Positions 25,042 through 33,842 of a stretch of DNA of 64,000 nucleotides are shown here, piece after piece. How positions within the stretch are numbered: position 1 is the stretch's first letter; each line of letters begins with the position of its first letter. Location of the stretch: assembly GCA_022712895.1 (NCBI GenBank), contig JAFLJS010000008.1:1-64000 (forward strand), given 5' to 3'. A program made the translations under genes and the position numbers. The stretch comes from Desulfocapsa sp. GTDB taxonomy: Bacteria; Desulfobacterota; Desulfobulbia; Desulfobulbales; Desulfocapsaceae. The notes under the pieces are model-generated. The model saw nothing but the letters and a program-made list of their open reading frames with translations. It did no database searches and was not told the DNA's origin.

Positions 25042-25269
25042 CTAATTATTGTCAGCCACCTGCCTTGTAATCTGCTCAAGGACATGGTTGGCACGCTGTT
25101 CGTCAGTTTCAAAATTATGTTTCAGATAGTTTGGGAAAAAGAAAAGTTTCAAGACTGCAAACATCACCAGCAGCTTGATAAATATAATCTTCCACAAGGT
25201 CTTGCCCACAGTCATGCTCGAAAAACCGTCCTTGTAAAAATCGAATACTTTCTTGGGTGATATACGCAC
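25042..25269 (-). CDS. DUF4492 protein, cyd-operon accessory
   Basis: 75 residues. The pattern KKVFDFYKDGFSSMTVGKTLW followed by one hydrophobic helix (IIFIKLLVMFAVLKLFFF) matches DUF4492, a family repeatedly found just before cydA in Bacteroidota and Campylobacterota. A role as a small accessory or assembly subunit of cytochrome bd is inferred from that linkage. The GTG start at 25269 uses CAGGAG embedded in the last codons of the Rrf2 gene, so translation of the two is coupled. cydA follows after 17 nt. Confidence 0.85.
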   Translation of the reverse strand: MRISPKKVFDFYKDGFSSMTVGKTLWKIIFIKLLVMFAVLKLFFFPNYLKHNFETDEQRANHVLEQITRQVADNN

Positions 25270-25272
25270 TGT

Positions 25273-25725
25273 TTACTCCTGGGAAGAACTGCTTATTGAC
25301 GCAGGAAACACGGGGATACACGACTCCTTTTCAGCAAGCTCAGCAAGACTTACTGCGCCCAGAGTCTCACGTAGCTGATTTCGTGCCTTATCCCAAACCC
25401 GATGCACACTACAACTCTTACTGAGAGTGCAACTTTGTGGGCGATCAATACAATCATTAAGAAATATTTCACCAATCATCACCTCCACAACCTGCAGCAA
25501 AGAGACATCTTCCGGTTGGGGAAGTAAATAATAGCCACCTTTTGGGCCCTGCCGGATAATGATAAGCTGTGCCTTTGCCAGTTCCTGGGCAATTTTTGCC
25601 AAGAAGTGACTTGGGATATCAGCACGTTCACAAATCTCCTGTTTGGAAATAAGAACACCCTGTCCTTTATGTGCCAGATAAACCATGCATCTGACTGCAT
25701 ATTCACCTGCCCTTGTCAGCCTCAT
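25273..25725 (-). CDS. Rrf2/IscR-family iron-sulfur regulator
   Basis: 150 residues. An N-terminal winged helix (RLTRAGEYAVRCMVYLA, IPSHFLAKIAQEL, GPKGGYYL) is followed by three cysteines, C92, C99 and C105, close to the C92/C98/C104 cluster ligands of IscR. This predicts a [2Fe-2S] or similar cluster. As first gene of the cytochrome bd operon it probably senses oxygen, nitric oxide or Fe-S status and controls the operon, including itself, through the palindrome at 25744-25770. DUF4492 begins 3 nt downstream of its stop. Confidence 0.9.
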   Translation of the reverse strand: MRLTRAGEYAVRCMVYLAHKGQGVLISKQEICERADIPSHFLAKIAQELAKAQLIIIRQGPKGGYYLLPQPEDVSLLQVVEVMIGEIFLNDCIDRPQSCTLSKSCSVHRVWDKARNQLRETLGAVSLAELAEKESCIPVFPASISSSSQE

Positions 25726-25743
25726 AGAGTTTGCCCTTTTCGG

Positions 25744-25792
25744 TAAATAAGATAATTAATGTCTTATTTATCACATTTGCAAAAAGTTGCAA
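25744..25792 (-). promoter_or_regulatory. Promoter and palindromic operator of the cyd operon
   Basis: On the minus strand a -35-like TTGCAA (25787-25792), a 16-bp spacer and a -10-like TAAATA (25765-25770) lie about 40-67 nt before the Rrf2 start. Overlapping the -10 is a perfect 9-bp inverted repeat, TAAATAAGA and TCTTATTTA (25744-25752 and 25762-25770) with a 9-bp spacer. Its placement over the -10 and predicted start point suits autorepression by the Rrf2 protein (inference). Confidence 0.6.
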
Positions 25793-25944
25793 AGTTTTTT
25801 TCCATTTTTTTCAGTACTGTTTGGCAGAAATGGTGCCGCCAGGAAGTGAAATAGGGGAAAGGAATGCAACAACAGACGCGAGGAGCCTGAAGCCAAAAGG
25901 ACTAATTTTTCAGAATGTACAACCGACAACAGTATGCTCTTCCA

Positions 25945-26856
25945 TCACATCTGTAACATCTCCAGCAAATCAGCCTTCTCCGTAAGATATTTTCTATAGG
26001 CATATTCCATCTGCACAAGGCTTCCTGTGGAACTAATAATGCCGGACGCGTCTCCAGCACGAAGAAGTATGCCACGAAGGGCAATAACACCAGCCTCCTT
26101 TCCCTCTCCTTTTTCCAGCAGATCCTGCGCCACCACCCACCTGCATAAGAGGTTTGCCAGAATTAGAATCTGTTCCACGCGGCTACAAGAGGCGATACCA
26201 TTGTAGTCATGATGCACCCTGACCATTTGCTCCAACTCTTCTGGAAACATCCAACGATGCAATAACATAGCTCCCAGCTCATCATGCCCACAGCCAATCA
26301 GATTAAGCTCCACCACCAGCCCATCTTCTTCATCAAGTGTTTCATAATGTTCAAAACCATCGATTTCCTCAAGAAACTTCTCAATGACGATCAGTTTTCC
26401 AACATCGTGCAGCATTCCACCAAGAAAGAAGATCGAATCTCCTTCCCCTAGCTGCCGGGAGATAGTTTCTGCAGCCAGACCACATTCAAGAGAATGCTTC
26501 CATACTCCCACCATCATTGTTTTTTGTACGCCTTTCGGATTTTTAAATGCCTGAAACATCACCCTAGACAAAACCAGACTTTGCACTTCGCTCTTCCCCA
26601 GAAGCAGCAGAGCATGCCGTAAAGAATCGACCTGCCTTCTCACCCCGTAGAATGCGGAATTTGCCAGTTTTAAAACAGAGGTCACAAGCGAAACATCACT
26701 CCGCAATACTTCCTCAAGATCTCCGGCAGTAGTCTCCGAATCCGCAACCATATCCAAAACCCGCATGGCCACACTTGGTAATGGCGCAAAAGCATCTATG
26801 CTGGAGACAATCCTTGCCCGTAACACGCATCCACTCGAATTATCCTTTCGCAGCAT
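25945..26856 (-). CDS. HDOD-domain signalling protein
   Basis: 303 residues from ATG 26856 (AGGAG about 7 nt upstream); a GTG at 26886 would extend it further into the preceding gene. The HDOD domain spans about 20-215: LPSVAMRVLDMVADSETTAGDLEEVL, SDVSLVTSVLKLANSAFYG and the degenerate HD site GGMLHDVGKLI. HDOD proteins act in signal transduction, motility and c-di-GMP networks without known catalysis. It overlaps the end of the REC-GGDEF gene by 17 nt, so the two are co-translated and probably cooperate. Confidence 0.88.
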   Translation of the reverse strand: MLRKDNSSGCVLRARIVSSIDAFAPLPSVAMRVLDMVADSETTAGDLEEVLRSDVSLVTSVLKLANSAFYGVRRQVDSLRHALLLLGKSEVQSLVLSRVMFQAFKNPKGVQKTMMVGVWKHSLECGLAAETISRQLGEGDSIFFLGGMLHDVGKLIVIEKFLEEIDGFEHYETLDEEDGLVVELNLIGCGHDELGAMLLHRWMFPEELEQMVRVHHDYNGIASCSRVEQILILANLLCRWVVAQDLLEKGEGKEAGVIALRGILLRAGDASGIISSTGSLVQMEYAYRKYLTEKADLLEMLQM

Positions 26857-28507
26857 CCTTCGTCTCCTCTCCTTGCCGCTTAGCACTGCCCGACGCTGTC
26901 ATTTGGAATTCTTCCAAAGTTTTCAACAAAATATCAACCAGAAATGGATCAAACTGGCTTCCTGAGAATTCAGTCAATTCAGCCCTGGCCTCATCAAGAG
27001 TTTTTTTATCCTCTTCCGAGACAGGTGAAATCATGGCAACAAATGCGTCCACCAGCGAAAAAATCCTGGCCGCCATGGGAATCTCATTTCCTTTCAAACC
27101 GTCAGGATAACCTTTACCATCAAAATGCTCATGGTGGGCATACAAAATCACCCGTTCCGAGGCAAAAAAGTCAAACATTGTGGTCAGCTCCCGAAGCATT
27201 AGGGGCTGATCAAACAACATCTCTTCCTGCTCATGATTAAGCGGGCCAGATTTTGCCAACGAAGAATCGTGAATGTAGCAGCGAAAAAGATCATGCAGTT
27301 TAATAGCTCTCCGGAAAGAATGCATTAACTGCTCAGGTAGATTGAGCTGACCGCCGAACTGATTGAGCACCTTGCCAAACAGTGCATTACGCTCCACCAG
27401 AAGGTCGTACTCCCTGGTCTGGGAATGCACCATGGCCTCAAAGGAGGCGAGGGTCATGGCTCGTGCTTTTTCGATGGTTGCATTAAGACGACTCTGCTGG
27501 GACACATCTATCATGTCGCTCAAATGATCATCACTGCCCTCAAGACCGCCACCACTGGGAATATGATAATGAACCACTCGGTTTCGCCCTTCTGCCTTGG
27601 CTTGATACAGAGCGTTATCCACATAGTCAACAACCACTCGTGCTGAATCAGTTTTCTCGCCAAACCCGGAATAGACACCAATGGAAACAGTTACATAACG
27701 TTTATGACGTTTCAGACTAAAAGGAGTTGAGGCAATGACTTCCCGTATATTTTCAGCAACCACATCCGCCATGTCCTTATCAGTGTTCGGCAGAATGATC
27801 AAAAACTCCTCCCCGCCATATCGTCCGAAAATATCAGAATCCCGTAGACGTTGCTGGACACGATCAGAAAATTCATTGAGGACATAATCACCGAATGGAT
27901 GACCACAGGTATCATTGACATCTTTAAAAAAGTCGAGATCGAGGAGGAAGACAGAAAGGGAACTGTCATAACGCCTTGCTCGTGAAACTTCTCGAGCAAG
28001 CTGCTCCAACAGATAGTTGTGATTATAAAGTCCCGTCAGACTATCACGAATAGCCCGCTCTTCCAGCTTCAGGTTCTGTTCCTGAATTTTAGCAGTGGCA
28101 AACGCCAGCTGTCGCTGCCTGTCATCAAGCTCAAGAAAGACCTTCACCTTGGCCAGGAAAACCGCCGGGTTGATCGGTTTACTTAAAAAGTCTACACCAC
28201 CTGCGGCATAGGCCTGTTCGAGCAATGCCCCACTGTCCATCTCGGTTGCCTGAAATATAACAGGTATAAAACGTGTTTTTTCAATTTTATTTAATTGACT
28301 GGAGACCTCAAAAGACTCGAGGTTGTCAGGAGCAATGGCAAACAAGATAAGGGCAAAATCATACTGGTCCGCAAGATCAATGACAGAGTTTGCAGAATCA
28401 CTGACTACAATCTCTACATCTAAATCACGTAGCACATCTTGAATACTCTGCTGGTTTAGTGCATCTGTATCAACAAGCAGTATGGATTGTTTTTCTTTTT
28501 CAATCAT
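26840..28507 (-). CDS. Pseudo-receiver - GGDEF - HD-GYP-like protein
   Basis: 555 residues. The receiver-like domain (about 8-125) lacks the phospho-accepting Asp: the site reads YDFALILFAIAP. The diguanylate cyclase domain (about 150-315) has an intact GGEEF in RYGGEEFLIIL. The C-terminal HD-GYP-like domain (about 380-540) has KLHDLFRCYIHD where HDIGK is usual and retains HHEHFDGKGYPDGLKG. Cyclase activity is therefore likely, phosphodiesterase activity doubtful, and control by phosphorylation unlikely. Cytoplasmic, no TM. It forms an overlapping pair with the HDOD gene. Confidence 0.88.
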   Translation of the reverse strand: MIEKEKQSILLVDTDALNQQSIQDVLRDLDVEIVVSDSANSVIDLADQYDFALILFAIAPDNLESFEVSSQLNKIEKTRFIPVIFQATEMDSGALLEQAYAAGGVDFLSKPINPAVFLAKVKVFLELDDRQRQLAFATAKIQEQNLKLEERAIRDSLTGLYNHNYLLEQLAREVSRARRYDSSLSVFLLDLDFFKDVNDTCGHPFGDYVLNEFSDRVQQRLRDSDIFGRYGGEEFLIILPNTDKDMADVVAENIREVIASTPFSLKRHKRYVTVSIGVYSGFGEKTDSARVVVDYVDNALYQAKAEGRNRVVHYHIPSGGGLEGSDDHLSDMIDVSQQSRLNATIEKARAMTLASFEAMVHSQTREYDLLVERNALFGKVLNQFGGQLNLPEQLMHSFRRAIKLHDLFRCYIHDSSLAKSGPLNHEQEEMLFDQPLMLRELTTMFDFFASERVILYAHHEHFDGKGYPDGLKGNEIPMAARIFSLVDAFVAMISPVSEEDKKTLDEARAELTEFSGSQFDPFLVDILLKTLEEFQMTASGSAKRQGEETKDAAKG

Positions 28508-28842
28508 AACAACTATGAGTAGCTACGGTACTCCGAAGAAAATTAATTAACGCCACCAAGTGAGAATCAGTACTTTACACGTCCTTTTCGACTTTTTTTT
28601 GAAAAGAATTAAGCGAAAACACACCGCACCACCCATACATATGCTTCTCAAGGAGAGAGCTTCACATGGAGCAGCAATTTAGCGCTCATTACCGATACGA
28701 GTAATATACAATACATTGGAAACCTGCGCTTACCAATATACCTTATTTAAGCCTATCACAAAAAGATATAATCACAAAAAAATAACGTATCCTGGTAAGT
28801 TTTTTTCTCCCCTCGTACCACACTCCGCTCGCTACATTTCAC

Positions 28843-28870
28843 TTGACTTTAATGTAGAGCACACTATAAA
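28843..28870 (+). promoter_or_regulatory. Sigma-70-type promoter of the TetR gene
   Basis: TTGACT (28843-28848), 16-bp spacer, TATAAA (28865-28870), 88 nt before the ATG at 28959. The promoter supports the shorter start for the TetR gene, because the longer ORF would begin upstream of it. The rest of 28508-28842 shows no convincing gene. Confidence 0.65.
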
Positions 28871-28958
28871 CACTGGTGTAATCTTGTTACTCGCAAAACA
28901 AGAAAACACCACGAGCGCACATTTTCAGCAGCAATACAAGTCGATACAAGATGTAACC

Positions 28959-29609
28959 ATGGTAGACGAAACTCGAAAGAATGCCCCAAAGTCTGATTTT
29001 CGGGAACGGCTGGGGAGTACCATCCTGGAGGTCTTCTCGGAAGCTGACTTCCACGCCGTGGGTATCAGGGATATTGCCCAAAAGGCCGGGGTCAGCTTTG
29101 CCACTATCTACAAATACTATGGCAGTAAGGAACAACTGGTATTTTCTTTTGTGGATCAGTGGATGGGTGTACTCACCGACCGAATTATCGACCACCTCCA
29201 CGGCATGGCCGACCTCAAAGAAAAACTCCGAAAAATATTCTGGCTGCAACTGGACTATTATGAACGCCACGAAGAATTTGCCAAAATAATCTTCCTCACC
29301 CTGCCCATGAAAACATGGATGAGTGATGAGAGTTTTGAGCAACACCGAATGTTTGATCTTCTTATGGATGTCCTGCGACAGGGACAGGAAGAGGGAATTT
29401 TAAATGACCAGATCGACACCCGTATTCTCTTGGACTTTATGATGGGTTTCGTGCAACGCAGTTTTATGATGTGGATACAGAGAGGAAAAAAAGAACCACT
29501 CTCCAGCCAGACAGATATCATGTTTGATATGATCTGGCAGGGTATTCAACCTCCGCATTCCACAGATAAACAACAGGCAGATAGCAGAGCCATAGAACAA
29601 TTAAGCTGA
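28959..29609 (+). CDS. TetR/AcrR-family transcriptional regulator
   Basis: 216 residues from ATG 28959. The DNA-binding helix-turn-helix is at about 15-60: ILEVFSEADFHAVGIRDIA, AGVSFATIYKYYGSKEQL. The ligand-binding half is helical with FAKIIFLTLPMKTW. It is the first gene before the propionate/methylmalonyl-CoA block, on the same strand, 58 nt ahead of prpE. A role in regulating that block in response to an acyl-CoA or acid is plausible but inferred. The open frame extends upstream to 28716, but that part looks non-coding and contains the promoter. Confidence 0.88.
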   Translation: MVDETRKNAPKSDFRERLGSTILEVFSEADFHAVGIRDIAQKAGVSFATIYKYYGSKEQLVFSFVDQWMGVLTDRIIDHLHGMADLKEKLRKIFWLQLDYYERHEEFAKIIFLTLPMKTWMSDESFEQHRMFDLLMDVLRQGQEEGILNDQIDTRILLDFMMGFVQRSFMMWIQRGKKEPLSSQTDIMFDMIWQGIQPPHSTDKQQADSRAIEQLS

Positions 29610-29667
29610 CACCGGTAACTGACAAAAATAACCGACAACCCATAAAACCACAGCACTCGAGGGAAAC

Positions 29668-31563
29668 ATGGTACAATTTAATTCGTTATTTCAGCAGTCA
29701 ATTGAAAAACCTGAGGAATTCTGGGCAGAAGCTGCAGAAGGTATAGACTGGATACAAAAGTGGGATACTGTCCTGGACAGTTCGCGGCCTCCTTTTTACC
29801 GCTGGTTTTCCGGTGCCACAATGAACACCTGTTACAATGCCCTGGATCGTCATGTCTTGGCTGGCCGTGGTGAACAGACTGCCATCATTTATGATTCCCC
29901 GGTAACAGATACCATTCGGAAAATATCATACAAAGAGTTACAGGATGAAGTTGCTCTCTTTGCCGGCGGCCTAAAATCGCAAGGAGTTGAGAAGGGTGAC
30001 ACCGTTATTATCTATATGCCCATGATCCCCGAAGCAGCCGTTGCCATGCTCGCCTGTGCGCGTCTTGGCGCCATACATTCTGTCGTCTTTGGAGGTTTTG
30101 CCGCAAGCGAGCTTGCCATTCGCATTGATCATGCCCGACCCAAAGTGATCGTCACAGCCTCAGGCGCTGTTGAAGGGAAAAAAATCATTGCCTACAAACC
30201 TCTGGTGGACAAAGCCATTGCACAATCTGACCATCAGGTTGAAAAATGTATCCTCTTTCAACGGGATGTTATTTCTGCAGAGATGCTAGAAGGCAGAGAC
30301 ATTGACTGGCTGGAGCTTGTCAAAACGAGTGAGCCCGCAGAGTGCGTGGAAGTGGCTGCCACCGATCCACTTTACATCCTCTACACATCCGGCACTACCG
30401 GAATGCCTAAAGGCGTCATGCGAGATAATGGCGGGCACGCCGTGGCGGTTCACTGGTCCATGAAAAACATATATGACATTGATGCTGGTGATGTTTTCTG
30501 GTCCGCATCTGATGTTGGCTGGGTGGTTGGACATTCCTACATTATTTACGGCCCCTTACTCAAAGGTGCAACCACCATCATTTATGAAGGAAAACCCATC
30601 GGCACTCCCGACGCCGGAGCCTTCTGGCGTGTAATTTCAGAGCACAAAGTAAAGACCCTGTTCACAGCACCCACTGCCTTTCGAGCCATCAAAAAGATGG
30701 ATCCTGAGGGCAATCTTCTTGAGCAGTATGACATGTCCTCCTTTGAAGCGCTGTATCTTGCCGGTGAACGACTGGACACAGACACTTACTACTGGGCCGA
30801 CAAGCTGCTCAGCGTTCCAATTATCGATCACTGGTGGCAGACGGAAACCGGTTGGGCCATTGTCGCAAACTGCCGTGGCATCGAAGCGCTTGAAGTGAAA
30901 GCAGGTTCTCCGTCACTGCCCGTTCCCGGTTATGATGTCCGGGTGGTGAATAATGAGGGTAAGGAACTACCGGCAGGAGAAGAGGGTAACATTGTTATCA
31001 AGCTTCCTCTTCCTCCCGGCACCCTTGCTACCTTATGGCACAACGAAGACCGCTTCCTATCTTCGTATATGGCCACCTTCCCTGGCTATTACGAGACAAG
31101 TGATGGTGGCTATATTGATAAAGATGGTTACGTATTTGTCATGGGACGCATGGATGATGTCATCAATATTGCCGGACACCGCCTGTCAACTGGTGCCATG
31201 GAAGAAGTCATTTCAACACACCCCGACGTTGCGGAGTGTGCTGTTATCGGCACCAATGACCAACTTAAAGGACAGCTTCCCCTTGGACTTTTTGTCTTAA
31301 AAGAGGGCGTTGAACGTGATCCCGAGGATATCAAGGCGGATCTTGTAAAGATGGTTCGGGAAGAGATTGGCCCTATTGCCTGTCTGCGTGAGACATCGGG
31401 TGTAAGCCGTTTGCCTAAAACACGTTCCGGTAAAATTTTACGGGGCACCATGCGCTCAATTGCCAACGGCAAAGAATACCGAATGCCTTCCACCATTGAC
31501 GATCCAAACAGCCTTGAAGAAATAACAGACACTCTAAAGAATATGGGATACCCCAAACAATGA
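29668..31563 (+). CDS. prpE: Propionyl-CoA synthetase (PrpE-type acyl-CoA ligase)
   Basis: 631 residues, the usual length for PrpE. Activates propionate to propionyl-CoA with ATP (cytosol). The N-terminus PEEFWAEAAEGIDW, the nucleotide loop TSGTTGMPKGV, the substrate-pocket region WWQTETGWAI and the C-terminal KTRSGKILRG with the acetylatable catalytic Lys all fit the acetyl/propionyl-CoA synthetase family. The propionate assignment rests on PrpE-like features (FYRWFSGATMNTCYNALDRH) and on the methylmalonyl-CoA genes that follow. GAGGG lies before the ATG. Its stop overlaps the sucC start (ATGA). Confidence 0.9.
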   Translation: MVQFNSLFQQSIEKPEEFWAEAAEGIDWIQKWDTVLDSSRPPFYRWFSGATMNTCYNALDRHVLAGRGEQTAIIYDSPVTDTIRKISYKELQDEVALFAGGLKSQGVEKGDTVIIYMPMIPEAAVAMLACARLGAIHSVVFGGFAASELAIRIDHARPKVIVTASGAVEGKKIIAYKPLVDKAIAQSDHQVEKCILFQRDVISAEMLEGRDIDWLELVKTSEPAECVEVAATDPLYILYTSGTTGMPKGVMRDNGGHAVAVHWSMKNIYDIDAGDVFWSASDVGWVVGHSYIIYGPLLKGATTIIYEGKPIGTPDAGAFWRVISEHKVKTLFTAPTAFRAIKKMDPEGNLLEQYDMSSFEALYLAGERLDTDTYYWADKLLSVPIIDHWWQTETGWAIVANCRGIEALEVKAGSPSLPVPGYDVRVVNNEGKELPAGEEGNIVIKLPLPPGTLATLWHNEDRFLSSYMATFPGYYETSDGGYIDKDGYVFVMGRMDDVINIAGHRLSTGAMEEVISTHPDVAECAVIGTNDQLKGQLPLGLFVLKEGVERDPEDIKADLVKMVREEIGPIACLRETSGVSRLPKTRSGKILRGTMRSIANGKEYRMPSTIDDPNSLEEITDTLKNMGYPKQ

Positions 31564-32711
31564 AAATCCACGAGTACCAGGCCAAAGAGCTCTTCCGTCG
31601 TGCCGGAATCTCCGTCCCCGACGGCAAAACCTGTTCAGAGCAGTCAGAAATCCCTGCCATCATTACCGGGATGAAAATGCCGGTGGCTGTTAAGGCACAA
31701 ATTCTGGCAGGAGGACGAGGCAAGGGTGGAGGTGTGCTTCTTGCTAAATCTGAAGAAGAGGCGGTTGCTGCGGCACAAAAGATCCTTGGCATGCAACTAG
31801 TCACCAAACAGACCGGGGAAAGTGGTACTGAAGTGAAAACCATTCTCCTTGAGCAGGGAGTCAATATTGCAAGGGAGTTATACCTTTCCCTCCTGATTGA
31901 CAGAGATCGTGGCGGGATCGTAATCATTGCCAGTCAGGACGGAGGCATGGATATTGAAACCGTTGCCGCAGAGACTCCTGAACGTATTATTAAGGTGCAT
32001 ATCAACCCGCTCCTTGGCCTGCAAGGTTATCAGATTCGGGAATTGATCTTTGGACTTGCGCTCACAGGAGCTGTGGCCAAAGATTTTGCAGCTACTCTAA
32101 AAAAACTCTACACCCTCTTTGTCAGCTACGATGGCTCGTTGGTCGAAATCAACCCACTGGTCATCACCAGAGAAGAGACTGTCATGGCGCTGGATGCCAA
32201 AATGGATATTGATTCCAACAGCCTCTTTCGTCATCCTGATATTCTGGAAATGCACGATAACAGAGAAGAAGACCCGTTAGAAGTTGCCGCTGCGGCCCAT
32301 GGACTCAACTATATTCGCTTGAACGGCACCATTGGCAGTATGGTGAACGGGGCGGGACTCGCCATGGCTACCATGGATCTTATCAAACAGGCGGGTGTGG
32401 AGCCAGCCAACTTCCTCGATGTCGGAGGTGGAGCCAATGCCGAAATGGTGGAAAACGGATTTCGTATTATCCTGGATGACCCCAATGTACGTGGCATTTT
32501 CATCAATATTTTTGGAGGAATCTTGCGTTGCGATATTCTGGCCGAAGGAGTGGTTGCCGCAGCAAAAAAAGTACGTCTTACCCTGCCCGTTATAGTGCGC
32601 ATGGAAGGCACCAATGTTGATGAGGGCCGCAAGATCCTGGCTGAATCGGATATCACCCTGACCAGCGCACGGGATTTAAAGCATGCAGCAGAACTTCTTG
32701 CTGCAATCTAA
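31560..32711 (+). CDS. sucC: Succinyl-CoA ligase beta subunit
   Basis: 383 residues. An N-terminal ATP-grasp region (MKIHEYQAKELFRRAGISVP, KAQILAGGRGKGGG) and a C-terminal CoA-ligase domain (NFLDVGGGA, NIFGGILRCDILAEGV). With SucD it interconverts succinyl-CoA and succinate coupled to ADP/ATP. In propionate oxidation via methylmalonyl-CoA this is the substrate-level phosphorylation step. It overlaps prpE by 4 nt. Unusually, it is separated from sucD by a complete gene for a secreted GlpQ-like protein. Confidence 0.96.
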   Translation: MKIHEYQAKELFRRAGISVPDGKTCSEQSEIPAIITGMKMPVAVKAQILAGGRGKGGGVLLAKSEEEAVAAAQKILGMQLVTKQTGESGTEVKTILLEQGVNIARELYLSLLIDRDRGGIVIIASQDGGMDIETVAAETPERIIKVHINPLLGLQGYQIRELIFGLALTGAVAKDFAATLKKLYTLFVSYDGSLVEINPLVITREETVMALDAKMDIDSNSLFRHPDILEMHDNREEDPLEVAAAAHGLNYIRLNGTIGSMVNGAGLAMATMDLIKQAGVEPANFLDVGGGANAEMVENGFRIILDDPNVRGIFINIFGGILRCDILAEGVVAAAKKVRLTLPVIVRMEGTNVDEGRKILAESDITLTSARDLKHAAELLAAI

Positions 32712-32726
32712 GCGATCACAAATATC

Positions 32727-33839
32727 ATGCGAAATTTTATCTCATCTTTACTCTTTGGCCTTTTGATCATTTCCCCCTGGCACTGTTCAGCAAAACTGGT
32801 CATTGCCGACGGAGGAGCTTCCGGATATCTAATAAAAAACAATCTGGCCGCCACCAGTCTGGCTGTGAGCATGGGGGCCGACATTATCAAGCTGGACGTT
32901 ACACTCAACAAGGACAATGAAGTGGTGGTCTTCTCTTCACCTTATCTGGAATATGCATCCAATGTGGCTGAAGTCTTTCCCAAACGCATTCGAGAGGATC
33001 AACACTACTACCTATTCGATTTCACCATGGAGGAACTGAGACAGCTTAACCTCCTAGACCCTGCAAATCGATTGCCAGCTTCTCCACGATTTACTATCAG
33101 TACCCTTGAGGAACAACTCTCCCTTATCCAGAGCCTTGAAACAAGTCTCAACCGTTCAGTCCGCATTGCAATAACACTTGTAAAACCATGGATACACAAA
33201 AAAGAACAACGTGACCTCACCGGCCCTGTTCTCTCCACCCTTCTGCAATATGGCCACACTGGTCAAGCTGACAAGATACTGCTCCTCAGTTATGATGTGG
33301 AAGAACTACAGCGTATTGCCAAACAGTTGTTACCTGCCTTTCAAATGCAGATCAAACTGGTACAGCTCATTGACCAGCCAGACGGTCAGGAATATATGGT
33401 GGAAGAGTGGGGAGAGTACAAGAGTTACAATTATGACCTGCTTTTCAGCAACAGCGGCCTACGAGCACTTGCAGGATCTGTTGCAGCCATAGCGCTTCCC
33501 AAAGATATGCTGGTGGATTCAGAGGGGCAGCTTAAACATACAAACTTTGTAAACAATGCCCAAAAGCTGGAAACTTTGATCTTCACCTTCCCCGTCCAAA
33601 AAGACACTGAAACACGATTGACATTTGGTGGAAGTTTTGAGGAAGAGTTAGAATTTCTTTACTTTACTGTAGGTGTTGATGGCATTTTCACCGATTATTG
33701 TGATGATGTCAGTCGTTTTCTAAGCAACAGAGTACAGACACAACAAAGCGACGACGATAATGCAACTCTCTTTCCACCCACGACACCGGCAGTAACTGCC
33801 CCAGAGAACCTCACAAGTCCACTAGACATGGAGAATTAA
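32727..33839 (+). CDS. Secreted GlpQ-like protein lacking catalytic residues
   Basis: 370 residues with a signal peptide (FISSLLFGLLIISPWHCSA). The fold of periplasmic glycerophosphodiester phosphodiesterases is recognisable: VIADGGASGYL, SMGADIIKLDVTLNKDNEVVVFSSPYLEYASNV abridged here in order, ISTLEEQLSLI and GVDGIFTDY near the end. The catalytic His-Arg (AHRGASG in active enzymes) is Asp-Gly, the first Glu of the ExD pair is Leu, and the second catalytic His (LHDPYL) is replaced in FSSPYL. It is therefore probably a pseudoenzyme or binding protein. It sits between sucC and sucD; the sucD ribosome-binding site GGAG lies in its last codons. Confidence 0.8.
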   Translation: MRNFISSLLFGLLIISPWHCSAKLVIADGGASGYLIKNNLAATSLAVSMGADIIKLDVTLNKDNEVVVFSSPYLEYASNVAEVFPKRIREDQHYYLFDFTMEELRQLNLLDPANRLPASPRFTISTLEEQLSLIQSLETSLNRSVRIAITLVKPWIHKKEQRDLTGPVLSTLLQYGHTGQADKILLLSYDVEELQRIAKQLLPAFQMQIKLVQLIDQPDGQEYMVEEWGEYKSYNYDLLFSNSGLRALAGSVAAIALPKDMLVDSEGQLKHTNFVNNAQKLETLIFTFPVQKDTETRLTFGGSFEEELEFLYFTVGVDGIFTDYCDDVSRFLSNRVQTQQSDDDNATLFPPTTPAVTAPENLTSPLDMEN

Positions 33840-33842
33840 CAG

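Noticed and set aside
26857-26886. GTG 26886 as start of the HDOD gene
   Set aside because: ATG 26856 has AGGAG at about 7 nt and gives the family-typical N-terminus with less overlap.
28716-28958. 81-residue N-terminal extension of the TetR regulator
   Set aside because: Not TetR-like in sequence, and a good promoter (28843-28870) lies within it.
32727-33839. Active glycerophosphodiester phosphodiesterase
   Set aside because: Both catalytic His positions and one metal-binding acid are substituted.
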